Part shown: piece after piece, positions 55,799-64,000 of the stretch
How positions within the stretch are numbered: position 1 is the first letter of the stretch
Layout of the letters: each line of letters begins with the position of its first letter
Assembly: GCF_019222765.1 (NCBI RefSeq)
Contig: NZ_CP078145.1
Location: forward strand, 868,001 to 932,000
Source: Nocardia iowensis
GTDB lineage: Bacteria; Actinomycetota; Actinomycetes; Mycobacteriales; Mycobacteriaceae
Direction: 5' to 3'
DNA length: 64,000 bases
Translations under genes and position numbers: made by a program
Notes under the pieces: model-generated
Databases searched by the model: none
What the model was told of the DNA's origin: nothing
What the model saw: only the letters and a program-made list of their open reading frames with translations

Positions 55799-58700
55799 CG
55801 CGTTCTGCTCGTGTCCGGCCGGCGCGGACCCGGCGTCCCCGGGTCATCACGCTGCCGCAGCTGATGGCGACCGCCGTCGAAGCCAATCCCGACGGCGTCG
55901 CCCTGACCTATGCCGACGCCACGACGACATTGGCGCACCTGAGCTACGCCGAGCTCGACGAGCGGTCGACCAGACTGGCACGGCTGCTGATCGATCGCGG
56001 CATCGGCCCGGAAGATCTCGTCGCGATCGGCATTCCGCGCTCGATCGAGTCCGTGGTCGCCGTCTGGGCGGTGGCCAAGTCCGGCGCCGGGTTCGTGCCG
56101 GTGGACCCGAACTATCCGGCCGACCGCATCGAGCACATGGTGAAGGACTCCGGCGCGGTCTTCGGCCTGACCACCGCGCAGGCCGCCACCCAGCTGCCGG
56201 GACAGGTCGAATGGCTGGTCATCGACAGCGATGCGTGCGTGCATGCGGTCGAGCGCTACTCGACCGAGCCGGTCACCAATGCCGATCGCGTGCGCCAGCT
56301 GCGCGCCGAACATCCGGCCTGGGTGATCTACACCTCGGGTTCGACCGGAACACCGAAGGGCGTCGTCGCCACCCAGGCCGGCCTGGCCGGGTTCTGTGAG
56401 GAGCAGCGCGCCCACTACGGCGTGACGAGCGCCGCACGGACCCTGCACTTTTCGTCGCCTTCGTTCGATGCGTCGATGCTGGAGCTGCTGCTCGCCCTTG
56501 GTGGCGCGGCCACCATGGTCGTCGTCGCGCCGACGGTGTACGGCGGCGACGATCTCGCCGAGCTGCTACGCCGGGAACGGGTGACCCACGCGTTCATCAC
56601 CCCCGCCGCGCTGGCCTCGATCGATCCGGCCGGCCTCGACGACCTCGGGGTAGTGGCGGTCGGCGGCGAGGCGTGGCCGCCGGATCTGGTGCGCCGCTGG
56701 ATACTTCCGGTTTCCACCGGGGTTCGTGAGCTGTTCAATATCTATGGGCCGACCGAGACCACGATCGTGGTGAACATCGGTGCGCCGCTGATGCTCGACG
56801 CTCCACTGACCATCGGTGGGCCGATCCGCGGCGTCACCGAGTACGTGCTGGACGACCGGCTTTCGCCGGTGCCGGACGGCGTCGTCGGCGAGCTGTACAT
56901 CGCGGGCGCGCAGGTGGCCCGCGGCTACCACAACCGACCGGCATTGACCGCCACCCGTTTTGTGGCGAACCCGTTCGACCCCAGCGGTTCCCGGCTGTAT
57001 CGCACCGGCGATCTGGTCAAATGGGCGGCGGATGGGCGACTGGAGTACGCGGGGCGCAACGATTTCCAGGTGAAGGTGCGCGGTTTCCGCATCGAGCTCG
57101 GCGAGATCGACGCGGTGCTGGCCGCCAACGACGGCGTCGATTTCGCGGTGACCATCGGGCATCAGCTCGACAGCGGGACAACGATTCTCGCCTCCTACGT
57201 GCTGGCCGCACCCGGCGCCGCGGTGGATACCGACGAGCTGATCGCGCTGGCCGAGCGCCGGTTGCCCGCGCACATGGTGCCGACCACGATCACCGTGCTG
57301 GACGAGATTCCGCTGACGCCGGTCGGCAAGCTGGATCGGCGCGCGCTGCCCGCGCCGCAGTTGCAGACCAAGGAATTCCGCGCGCCGAGTGGGCAGTGGG
57401 AGCAGTTGGTCGCGGATACCTTCGCTGAGCTGCTGGACTCCGGCGCCCCCATCGGCGCCGACGACGACTTCTTCGAGCTCGGCGGCAACTCGCTGATCGC
57501 CACCAAGGTGGTGGCCAGGATCGGCGCGCAGATCGGGGCCAGGGTGCCAGCGCGCGCGGTCTTCGAGGCACCGACGGTCGCCGGCTTGGCGGCGCGGCTG
57601 GCCCCGCTCGCGGGCTCCGGTGGGCGGCAGGCGCTGGCGCGGATGCCGCGCCCCGAGCACATTCCGCTGTCGCTGGCGCAGCAGCGGATGTGGTTCCTGA
57701 ACCAGTTCGACACGGCGTCGGCGGCGAACAACATCCCGTTCGCCATCCGGTTGTCCGGCGCGCTGGACGTGACCGCTCTGCGGGCGGCGGTCGCCGACCT
57801 GGTCGAGCGGCACGAGACCTTACGGACCGTCTACCCGGCCGTGGACGGCACCGGCTACCAGGTGGTATTGCCTGCGGCACAGGCGGTTCCGGAGCTGTCG
57901 GTGACCGAGGTCGCCGAGACCGAGCTGCCGAGCAGGCTGGCCGAGTTCGCGCTGGCCGGATTCGATGTGGCGGCCGAGGTGCCGCTGCGCACGGCGCTGT
58001 TCCAGCTGGGTGGCGACGACTACGTTCTCGCGGTGGTCGTGCACCACATCGCGGCGGACGGCACCTCGATGGCGCCGATGGTGCGGGACCTGACGGTCGC
58101 GTATTTCGCGCGCACGGGGATGGCAGGAGGCGGAGCCGCCGGGGAGGGTGAACGCACGGGCGCCGCGCCCGACTGGGCGCCGTTGCCGGTGCAATACGCC
58201 GACTACGCCCTGTGGCAGCGCGCGATGCTAGGGGACGAGAACGACCCGAAATCGGTGGCGGCCGAACAGATCAATTACTGGCGCGGCGCGCTGGCGGGCC
58301 TGCCCGGTCGCCTCGAACTGCCGACCGATCGCCCACGGCCCGCGCTGGCTTCCGGCCGCGGTGGCGTCTACACCTTCGAGGTGGACGCCCAGATCCGGGC
58401 CCGGCTCGACGCGATCGCGCAGGACACGGGTGCCTCACTCTTCATGGTCGTGCACGCGGCGTTCGCGGCGCTGCTCGCCAGGCTGTCGGGGTCCGCCGAC
58501 ATCGCCATCGGTACCCCGGTCGCGGGCCGCGGCGAGGCGGAGCTGGACGGGCTGATCGGCATGTTCGTCAACATGCTCGTGCTGCGCACCGAGAGCGCAC
58601 CGGGTGCGTCGTTCCGCGAGCTGGTCGAGTCTGCCAAAAAGGTTGATCTCGCGGCATTTTCGCATGTGGAGCTGCCGTTCGAGCGGCTGGTGGAGGTACT

Positions 58701-61700
58701 CGACCCGGCGCGCTCGCAGGCGCATCATCCGCTCTTCCAGGTGGCGCTGTTCTTCCAGAACATGGACAAGCCCGCGCTGGAGCTACCCGGGCTGTCGGCG
58801 GCGGCAGTTGACCTCGACGGCGCGGCGGCGAAGTTCGATCTGCAGCTGACAGTTACCCCGCACGAGGGTGAAAACACCGGCCTGTCCGCCATGTTCACCT
58901 ATGCCACCGACCTGTTCGACGAATCGACGGTCAAAAGTTTCGCCGCCCGGCTACGCCGGCTGCTTCGCGCGGTCGCGGCCGATCCGGACCGCGCGGTGGG
59001 CGATGCCGATCTGCTGTCGCTGGTCGAGCGGGATCGAATCCTGTTCGAGTGGAATGACACCCGGCAACGGATCGCCCCCGAGCTGTTGCTCGGCGGCTAC
59101 CGGCAGGCCGTGGCAGCCCACCCGAATGCTGTCGCGCTGGCCTACGAGGGGGCCGAGCTCACGTACCGGGATTTCGATACCCGAGTCAACAAGCTTGCCC
59201 GGCTGCTCATTTCGCAGGGCGTCGGTGCGGAGTCGCTGGTGGGGTTGGCGATACGCCGGTCCATCGACCTGGTCGTCGGCATGTACGCGATCGTGACCGC
59301 CGGTGGTGCCTATGTGCCGCTGGATCCGGATCATCCGGCCGAGCGGATCGCGCACATTCTCGATACCGCGCAGCCCGTTTGTGTCGTCACCACATCCGCC
59401 GACGCGGCCGCGTTGCCGGACGGCGTTGCCGCGGTCGCTATCGATACCGCCGAACTGGCGCGCTTCGACGGTGCGCCGGTCCGCGCGGACGAACTGCTCC
59501 GGCCGGTGTCGCCGCTGAATCCCGCGTACGTCATCTTCACTTCCGGTTCCACCGGCCGCCCCAAGGGCGTCGCGGTTTCCCACGCGGCAATCAACAATCA
59601 GCTCGAGTGGATGCTCGCCGAGTACCCACTCGATCAGGACGACGTCTATCTGCAGAAGACGGCGACCACGTTCGACGTGTCGCTGTGGGGCTTCTTCCTG
59701 CCGTTGCGGGTGGGTGCGAAGTTGGTCGTCGCGACACCGGACGGTCATCGTGACCCGGCCTATGTCGCGGAAACCATTGCCGCGCAGTCGGTGACGGTCA
59801 CCGACTTCGTGCCGTCGATGCTCACGATCTTCGCCGCGCACACCGCCAAGGGCGCCTGCCCGACGCTGGAACAGATCTTCGTGATCGGCGAGGCGTTGCC
59901 GCCGGAAACGGTCAGCGCGGTGCACGCGGTGCTCGACGCGGACGTGCACAACCTGTATGGCCCCACCGAGGCCGCGGTGTCGGTGACCTACTGGCCTGCC
60001 GACGGTTCGGATACCCGTTCGGTGCCGATCGGGTTGCCGCAGTGGAACACCCGGGTCTATGTGCTCGATTCTCGACTTCGCCCGGTACCCGAGGGGGTGG
60101 CGGGCGAGCTGTATCTGGCCGGTGACCAACTGGCCCGTGGCTACGTCCGGCGGCCGGACCTGACGGCGGATCGCTTCGTGGCGAATCCGTTCGGCACCGG
60201 TGAACGCATGTACCGCACGGGTGATCTCGTGGTGTGGCGCAAGCCTTCCGACGCGGACACCGCCGAGGAGATGGTGCTCGACTACCTCGGCCGCACCGAC
60301 TTCCAGGTGAAGTTCCGTGGCCAGCGCATCGAGCTCGGCGAGATCGAAACCGCGCTGCTGGCACAGCCTTCGGTGAGCCAGGCCGTCGCCCTGGTCAGCC
60401 GGACGTCGCTCGGTGATCAACTGGTCGCCTACGCGGTCGCGTCGCCCGGCGACCGGATCGATCCGCAGGAGTTGCGGGCCGCCATCGCGGAATCGCTGCC
60501 CACCTACATGGTGCCGGCCGCCATCGTCGCGCTGGACGAGTTCCCGCTGAATCCCAGCGGCAAGCTGGACCGCAAGGCGCTGCCGGAGCCGATGTTCACC
60601 GCACGGGAATTCCGTGCGCCCGCAACGGCGATCGAGGAGATCGTCGCGGGTGTGTTCGGGGAAGTGCTGGGGCTGACCAGGGTCGGTGCCGATGACGACT
60701 TCTTCGCGCTCGGTGGCAACTCGCTGATCGCCACCCAGGTGGTGGCCCGGCTCGGTGCCGCTGTCGGCGGACGAGTGCCGGTGCGGACGCTGTTCGAGGC
60801 GCCCACCGTGGCCGGCCTCGCCGCGGTGATCGACTCGCAGGTGCATGGTCGTCCCGGGGTCGAGCTGGGCAGCATCGCGCGGCCGGACGAGTTGCCGCTG
60901 TCGTTGGCGCAGCGCCGGATGTGGTTCCTCAACCGCTTCGACCAGGCCGACGACGAGGCGGCCGGGTCGGCCGCCTACAACCTGCCGTTCGCGTTGCGGT
61001 TGACCGGTGCGCTGGATGTGGCCGCCCTCGGCGCGGCGCTGCACGATGTGGTGGCGCGGCACGAGGTGCTGCGCACCGTGTACCCGGAGACCGCCGACGG
61101 CCCGATCCAGGTGGTGTTGCCGCCCAACAGCGTTGCACTGGATGTCACGCCGCGGGTGCTGAGCGAGGCAGACGTGGCGGGCGCGGTGTACGCGCTGGCG
61201 TCGAGTTCGTTCGACGTGACCGCCGAGGTTCCGGTGCGAGTGGCGCTGCTTCAGATCGACGGCGCGCCGGACACGTATGTGCTTGCCGTCGTGGTGCATC
61301 ACATCGCCGCCGACGGGTCCTCGATGGGGCCGCTGGTGCGCGACGTCATGATCGCCTATGCCGCCAGGACCGCGGGCGAAGCGCCGAGTTGGGCACCGCT
61401 GCGGGTGCAGTACGCCGATTACGCGCTGTGGCAGCGTGCGGTGCTCGGCGACGAGGCCGATCCGGAATCCATTGCCGCACAGCAGATCAGCTTCTGGCGA
61501 TCGCACCTGGCCGACCTGCCGGACCTGCTGGAGTTGCCGACGGATCGGCCGCGGCCCGCGATCGCCTCGATGGCCGGTGCGCGCGTGGACGTACAGATCG
61601 ATGCGGCCACACACGCCGGACTGGTGGAACTCGGTCGGGCGCACGGTGCGACGTTGTTCATGGTCGTGCACACCGCTTTGGCGGTGCTGCTGGCGAGGTT

Positions 61701-64000
61701 GTCCGGTTCGACGGATGTCGCCATCGGTACCCCTCTGGCCGGTCGTGGTGAACGTGAGCTCGACGACCTGATCGGCATGTTCGTCAACACCGTGGTCTTC
61801 CGGACGCAGCTCGATCCGGGTGAGTCGTTCATCGAATTGCTCGGCAGGCAGCGGGAATCCGACCTACAGGCGTTCGCGCACGCGGATATTCCGTTCGAGC
61901 GGTTGGTGGAGGTGCTCAACCCGCCGCGCTCGACGGCGCATCACCCGCTGTTCCAGGTCGGGTTGTCGTTCCAGAACATCGCGCGCACCGCGCTCGAACT
62001 GCCAGGCCTCGCGGTGGCGGGGCTGGACGCTGATCTCGCGGTGTCGCAGTTCGATCTGCATCTGATCGTGGGCGACGGCTACGACGAGTCCGGCGTGCCG
62101 ACGGGCATCAGCGGGTTCTTCACCTATGCCACCGATCTTTTCGATGCCGCGACGGTGCAGGGCTTCGCCGAACGGCTGTCGCGGATCCTCGCCGCCGTGG
62201 TGGCGGACGCCGCGATCCCGGTCGGTGATATCGAGGTCCTCGACGCGGCCGAGCGCCGGGATGTGCTGGCGCGGTGGAACGGTACCGAGCAGCAGGTCGA
62301 CCGGTCGGCGACATTGGTCTCGCTGTTGGACGCCGCGGTGGCGGCCGATCCGCGATCCGTGGCGCTGGTGATGGACCTGCCGGAGGGTCGCGAGAAGGTC
62401 ACCTACGGCGAGCTGGATGCTCGGGTGAATCGTCTTGCCCGGCATCTGATTTCGATGGGTGTGGGTCCGGAGTCGCGGGTGGCGCTCGCTATCCGCCGCT
62501 CGGTGGATCTGATTGTGGCGATGTATGCGGTGGCGAAGTCCGGTGGTGCGTATGTGCCGGTGGATCCGGATCAGGGTGCTGAGCGGACCAGCTACATCCT
62601 TGAAACCGCTGCGCCGGTGTGTGTGCTGACCAACGCTGAGTTCGATACTGATGTCGCGCCGGTGGTGCGGTTGGACGAGCTCGATCTCGAGGGGCTGGAC
62701 AAATCTCCGATCGCCGATGCTGATCGGGTTGCGCCGCTGCGTCCGGCGAATACCGCGTATGTGATTTTCACGTCGGGTTCGACTGGTCGCCCGAAGGGTG
62801 TGGCGGTGTCGCATGGGGCGATTGCGAATCAGTTGCAGTGGAAGGTGACCGAGTTCGGTCTCGATGCTGCTGATGCGGTTTTGTTGAAGACGGCGGCGAC
62901 GTTCGATTTGTCGGTGTGGGAGTTCTGGTCGGCTGCGGTGTGTGGTGGTCGTTTGGTGATCGCGGCGCCTGATGGTCATCGGGATCCGGCGTATCTCAAC
63001 GAGTTGATGGCTCGCGAGTGGGTCACCACGCTGCATGTGGTCCCGTCGATGCTCGATGCGCTCACCGCCGGTGACTTCCCGAACTCGCTGTGGCGGGTGC
63101 TGGCGATCGGTGAGGCACTGCCCGGTGCATTGGCACAGCGCTTCCAGCGCGACTATTCGCGCGTCGAGCTGTTCAACTTGTACGGCCCGACCGAGGCCGC
63201 GGTGTCCATTACCAGCCATCGGGTCACTCGAAACGATCAGGTATCGGTGCCGATCGGCGCGCCGGAGTGGAACAGCCAGGTCTTCGTCCTGGACGCACGG
63301 CTCCGTCCCGTTCCGGTGGGTGTCTCCGGTGAGCTGTATCTGGCCGGTGCGCAGTTGGCGCGTGGTTATTTCGGTCGTGCGGATTTGACGGCGGATCGGT
63401 TTGTGGCCAATCCGTTCCGGGCTGGTGCGCGGATGTATCGCACTGGTGATTTGGTGGCGTGGAACGCTTCTGGTGAGTTGGAGTACCGGGGTCGTACCGA
63501 CTTCCAGGTCAAGATCCGTGGTTTCCGTATCGAGCTCGGCGAGATCGAGGCCGCGCTGCTGGCGTTGCCCGAGATCGCGCAGACCGCGGTCATCGCCAAG
63601 TCGGACCCGCGCACCGGCGACCGCCTTGTCGCCTACCTGGTCTGCGCGACGAATGCCGATGTCGATGTCGCGCAGGTGAAGTCGGCGCTGGGCGCTGCGT
63701 TGCCGTCGTATATGGTGCCGTCGGCGTTTGTGGTGTTGGATGCGTTGCCGCTCAATGTGAATGGCAAGTTGGATCGCAAGGCGTTGCCGGAGCCGGAGTT
63801 CGAGGCTCAGGTGTTCCGTGCGCCCTCGACCCCGATCGAGGAGATTGTGGCGTCGGTGTTCGCCGAGGTGCTCGGTGTCGAGCGGGTCGGTGCCGACGAT
63901 GATTTCTTCGGTCTCGGTGGTAACTCGCTGCTGGCGACTCAGGTGGCGGCTCGGATCGGTGCCGCGCTGGATTCGCGTGTCCCCGTTCGTACCCTGTTCG
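55795..64000 (+). CDS. Nonribosomal peptide synthetase 2, 5' part (A-T-C-A-T-C-A-T...)
   Basis: The frame stays open from ATG 55795 to the window end (2735 codons), so the protein continues beyond it. Domains: a basic leader (MTRSARVRPARTRRPR), A3, T3 (Ser566), C3 (HHIAADG, 750-756), A4, T4 (Ser1643), C4 (HHIAADG, 1835-1841), A5 and T5 (Ser2711). All three A domains are complete, with SGSTGTPKG or SGSTGRPKG, YGPTE, TGD and the final Lys region (GKLDRKALP). Specificity residues read as D-A-L-F-A-G-I-I-V (A3), D-V-W-D-F-I-L-V-S (A4) and D-L-W-H-L-I-L-V-S (A5), none of which I can assign. No epimerase domain is seen. The lack of a starting C domain means A3 must be served by C2 of NRPS1. Confidence 0.93.
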   Translation, partial: MTRSARVRPARTRRPRVITLPQLMATAVEANPDGVALTYADATTTLAHLSYAELDERSTRLARLLIDRGIGPEDLVAIGIPRSIESVVAVWAVAKSGAGFVPVDPNYPADRIEHMVKDSGAVFGLTTAQAATQLPGQVEWLVIDSDACVHAVERYSTEPVTNADRVRQLRAEHPAWVIYTSGSTGTPKGVVATQAGLAGFCEEQRAHYGVTSAARTLHFSSPSFDASMLELLLALGGAATMVVVAPTVYGGDDLAELLRRERVTHAFITPAALASIDPAGLDDLGVVAVGGEAWPPDLVRRWILPVSTGVRELFNIYGPTETTIVVNIGAPLMLDAPLTIGGPIRGVTEYVLDDRLSPVPDGVVGELYIAGAQVARGYHNRPALTATRFVANPFDPSGSRLYRTGDLVKWAADGRLEYAGRNDFQVKVRGFRIELGEIDAVLAANDGVDFAVTIGHQLDSGTTILASYVLAAPGAAVDTDELIALAERRLPAHMVPTTITVLDEIPLTPVGKLDRRALPAPQLQTKEFRAPSGQWEQLVADTFAELLDSGAPIGADDDFFELGGNSLIATKVVARIGAQIGARVPARAVFEAPTVAGLAARLAPLAGSGGRQALARMPRPEHIPLSLAQQRMWFLNQFDTASAANNIPFAIRLSGALDVTALRAAVADLVERHETLRTVYPAVDGTGYQVVLPAAQAVPELSVTEVAETELPSRLAEFALAGFDVAAEVPLRTALFQLGGDDYVLAVVVHHIAADGTSMAPMVRDLTVAYFARTGMAGGGAAGEGERTGAAPDWAPLPVQYADYALWQRAMLGDENDPKSVAAEQINYWRGALAGLPGRLELPTDRPRPALASGRGGVYTFEVDAQIRARLDAIAQDTGASLFMVVHAAFAALLARLSGSADIAIGTPVAGRGEAELDGLIGMFVNMLVLRTESAPGASFRELVESAKKVDLAAFSHVELPFERLVEVLDPARSQAHHPLFQVALFFQNMDKPALELPGLSAAAVDLDGAAAKFDLQLTVTPHEGENTGLSAMFTYATDLFDESTVKSFAARLRRLLRAVAADPDRAVGDADLLSLVERDRILFEWNDTRQRIAPELLLGGYRQAVAAHPNAVALAYEGAELTYRDFDTRVNKLARLLISQGVGAESLVGLAIRRSIDLVVGMYAIVTAGGAYVPLDPDHPAERIAHILDTAQPVCVVTTSADAAALPDGVAAVAIDTAELARFDGAPVRADELLRPVSPLNPAYVIFTSGSTGRPKGVAVSHAAINNQLEWMLAEYPLDQDDVYLQKTATTFDVSLWGFFLPLRVGAKLVVATPDGHRDPAYVAETIAAQSVTVTDFVPSMLTIFAAHTAKGACPTLEQIFVIGEALPPETVSAVHAVLDADVHNLYGPTEAAVSVTYWPADGSDTRSVPIGLPQWNTRVYVLDSRLRPVPEGVAGELYLAGDQLARGYVRRPDLTADRFVANPFGTGERMYRTGDLVVWRKPSDADTAEEMVLDYLGRTDFQVKFRGQRIELGEIETALLAQPSVSQAVALVSRTSLGDQLVAYAVASPGDRIDPQELRAAIAESLPTYMVPAAIVALDEFPLNPSGKLDRKALPEPMFTAREFRAPATAIEEIVAGVFGEVLGLTRVGADDDFFALGGNSLIATQVVARLGAAVGGRVPVRTLFEAPTVAGLAAVIDSQVHGRPGVELGSIARPDELPLSLAQRRMWFLNRFDQADDEAAGSAAYNLPFALRLTGALDVAALGAALHDVVARHEVLRTVYPETADGPIQVVLPPNSVALDVTPRVLSEADVAGAVYALASSSFDVTAEVPVRVALLQIDGAPDTYVLAVVVHHIAADGSSMGPLVRDVMIAYAARTAGEAPSWAPLRVQYADYALWQRAVLGDEADPESIAAQQISFWRSHLADLPDLLELPTDRPRPAIASMAGARVDVQIDAATHAGLVELGRAHGATLFMVVHTALAVLLARLSGSTDVAIGTPLAGRGERELDDLIGMFVNTVVFRTQLDPGESFIELLGRQRESDLQAFAHADIPFERLVEVLNPPRSTAHHPLFQVGLSFQNIARTALELPGLAVAGLDADLAVSQFDLHLIVGDGYDESGVPTGISGFFTYATDLFDAATVQGFAERLSRILAAVVADAAIPVGDIEVLDAAERRDVLARWNGTEQQVDRSATLVSLLDAAVAADPRSVALVMDLPEGREKVTYGELDARVNRLARHLISMGVGPESRVALAIRRSVDLIVAMYAVAKSGGAYVPVDPDQGAERTSYILETAAPVCVLTNAEFDTDVAPVVRLDELDLEGLDKSPIADADRVAPLRPANTAYVIFTSGSTGRPKGVAVSHGAIANQLQWKVTEFGLDAADAVLLKTAATFDLSVWEFWSAAVCGGRLVIAAPDGHRDPAYLNELMAREWVTTLHVVPSMLDALTAGDFPNSLWRVLAIGEALPGALAQRFQRDYSRVELFNLYGPTEAAVSITSHRVTRNDQVSVPIGAPEWNSQVFVLDARLRPVPVGVSGELYLAGAQLARGYFGRADLTADRFVANPFRAGARMYRTGDLVAWNASGELEYRGRTDFQVKIRGFRIELGEIEAALLALPEIAQTAVIAKSDPRTGDRLVAYLVCATNADVDVAQVKSALGAALPSYMVPSAFVVLDALPLNVNGKLDRKALPEPEFEAQVFRAPSTPIEEIVASVFAEVLGVERVGADDDFFGLGGNSLLATQVAARIGAALDSRVPVRTLF

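Noticed and set aside
58951..61671. A 906-codon open frame antisense to NRPS2
   Set aside because: Same reason: composition of a shadow frame and no recognisable domain.
46964..64000. A nocobactin/mycobactin-type siderophore cluster
   Set aside because: No salicylate-loading, heterocyclisation or hydroxylase genes are seen in the window, and A2 reads as threonine after an ordinary A-T start.
1..64000. CRISPR arrays, insertion sequences and prophage genes
   Set aside because: No spaced short repeats, transposase motifs or phage structural genes were seen anywhere in the window.

Overview
The window is high-GC actinobacterial DNA and reads as a chromosome segment of Nocardia or a close relative in Mycobacteriales. 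The evidence is: an EchA6-like / metallo-beta-lactamase / MT0933-type antitoxin order resembling the M. tuberculosis Rv0905-Rv0906...Rv0909 neighbourhood; a LigD with the mycobacterial POL-PE-LIG domain order; an Rv1264-type adenylate cyclase; an Rv2325c/Rv2326c-type ECF transporter; and a KmtR-like metal sensor. These assignments rest on reading motifs and on recalled family knowledge; no database search was run.

Layout. 1-7.3 kb: end of an enoyl-CoA hydratase gene, metallo-hydrolase, antitoxin-like protein, LigD, an isochorismatase-fold protein without the usual Cys, a secreted lipase and a small secreted protein. 7.7-10.6 kb: ECF-type transporter with S and two A domains fused in one chain. 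10.6-18 kb: Baeyer-Villiger-type monooxygenase divergent from an AraC regulator, catalase-like protein, phosphodiesterase, MarR regulator divergent from a DinB/maleylpyruvate-isomerase-fold protein, RluA-type pseudouridine synthase, adenylate cyclase. 18-26 kb: copper-radical oxidase with five N-terminal repeats, Orn/Lys/Arg decarboxylase, DJ-1/PfpI protein with a probable damaged start, secreted lipase, LysR regulator divergent from a frameshifted SDR. 26-32.5 kb: SARP/AAA giant regulator, haloacetate-dehalogenase-like hydrolase, an unfamiliar HExxH metalloprotein, PepSY protein, tRNA-Arg(CCT). 32.6-39 kb: methyltransferase, S41 lipoprotein protease, Gly-rich membrane protein, second monooxygenase, acyl-CoA dehydrogenase. 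39.5-47 kb: KmtR-like/CDF metal-efflux pair, serine hydrolase plus acyl-CoA ligase pair, SCO5389-like protein, nitronate-monooxygenase-like protein, M23 peptidase.

46.96-64 kb is the start of a nonribosomal peptide synthetase locus: a TrmB/LuxR-like regulator, then NRPS1 (A-T-C-A-T-C-A*, 2448 aa) and NRPS2 (A-T-C-A-T-C-A-T..., running off the window). The last A-like domain of NRPS1 (A*) is about half length and lacks the ATP-binding and catalytic core motifs, while NRPS2 starts directly with an intact A domain. The assembly line therefore seems to be split between a C domain and its A domain, with a vestigial A domain at the junction. This is the most unusual feature seen. The second A domain reads as threonine-specific. 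At least five residues are encoded so far, no epimerase domain is seen, and no tailoring, MbtH or export gene lies inside the window.

Regulation is unusually legible: several divergent regulator/target pairs carry inverted or direct repeats between them (MarR, AraC, LysR, SARP), the ArsR-family sensor has a perfect inverted repeat spanning its own start codon, and several gene ends have strong hairpin terminators.
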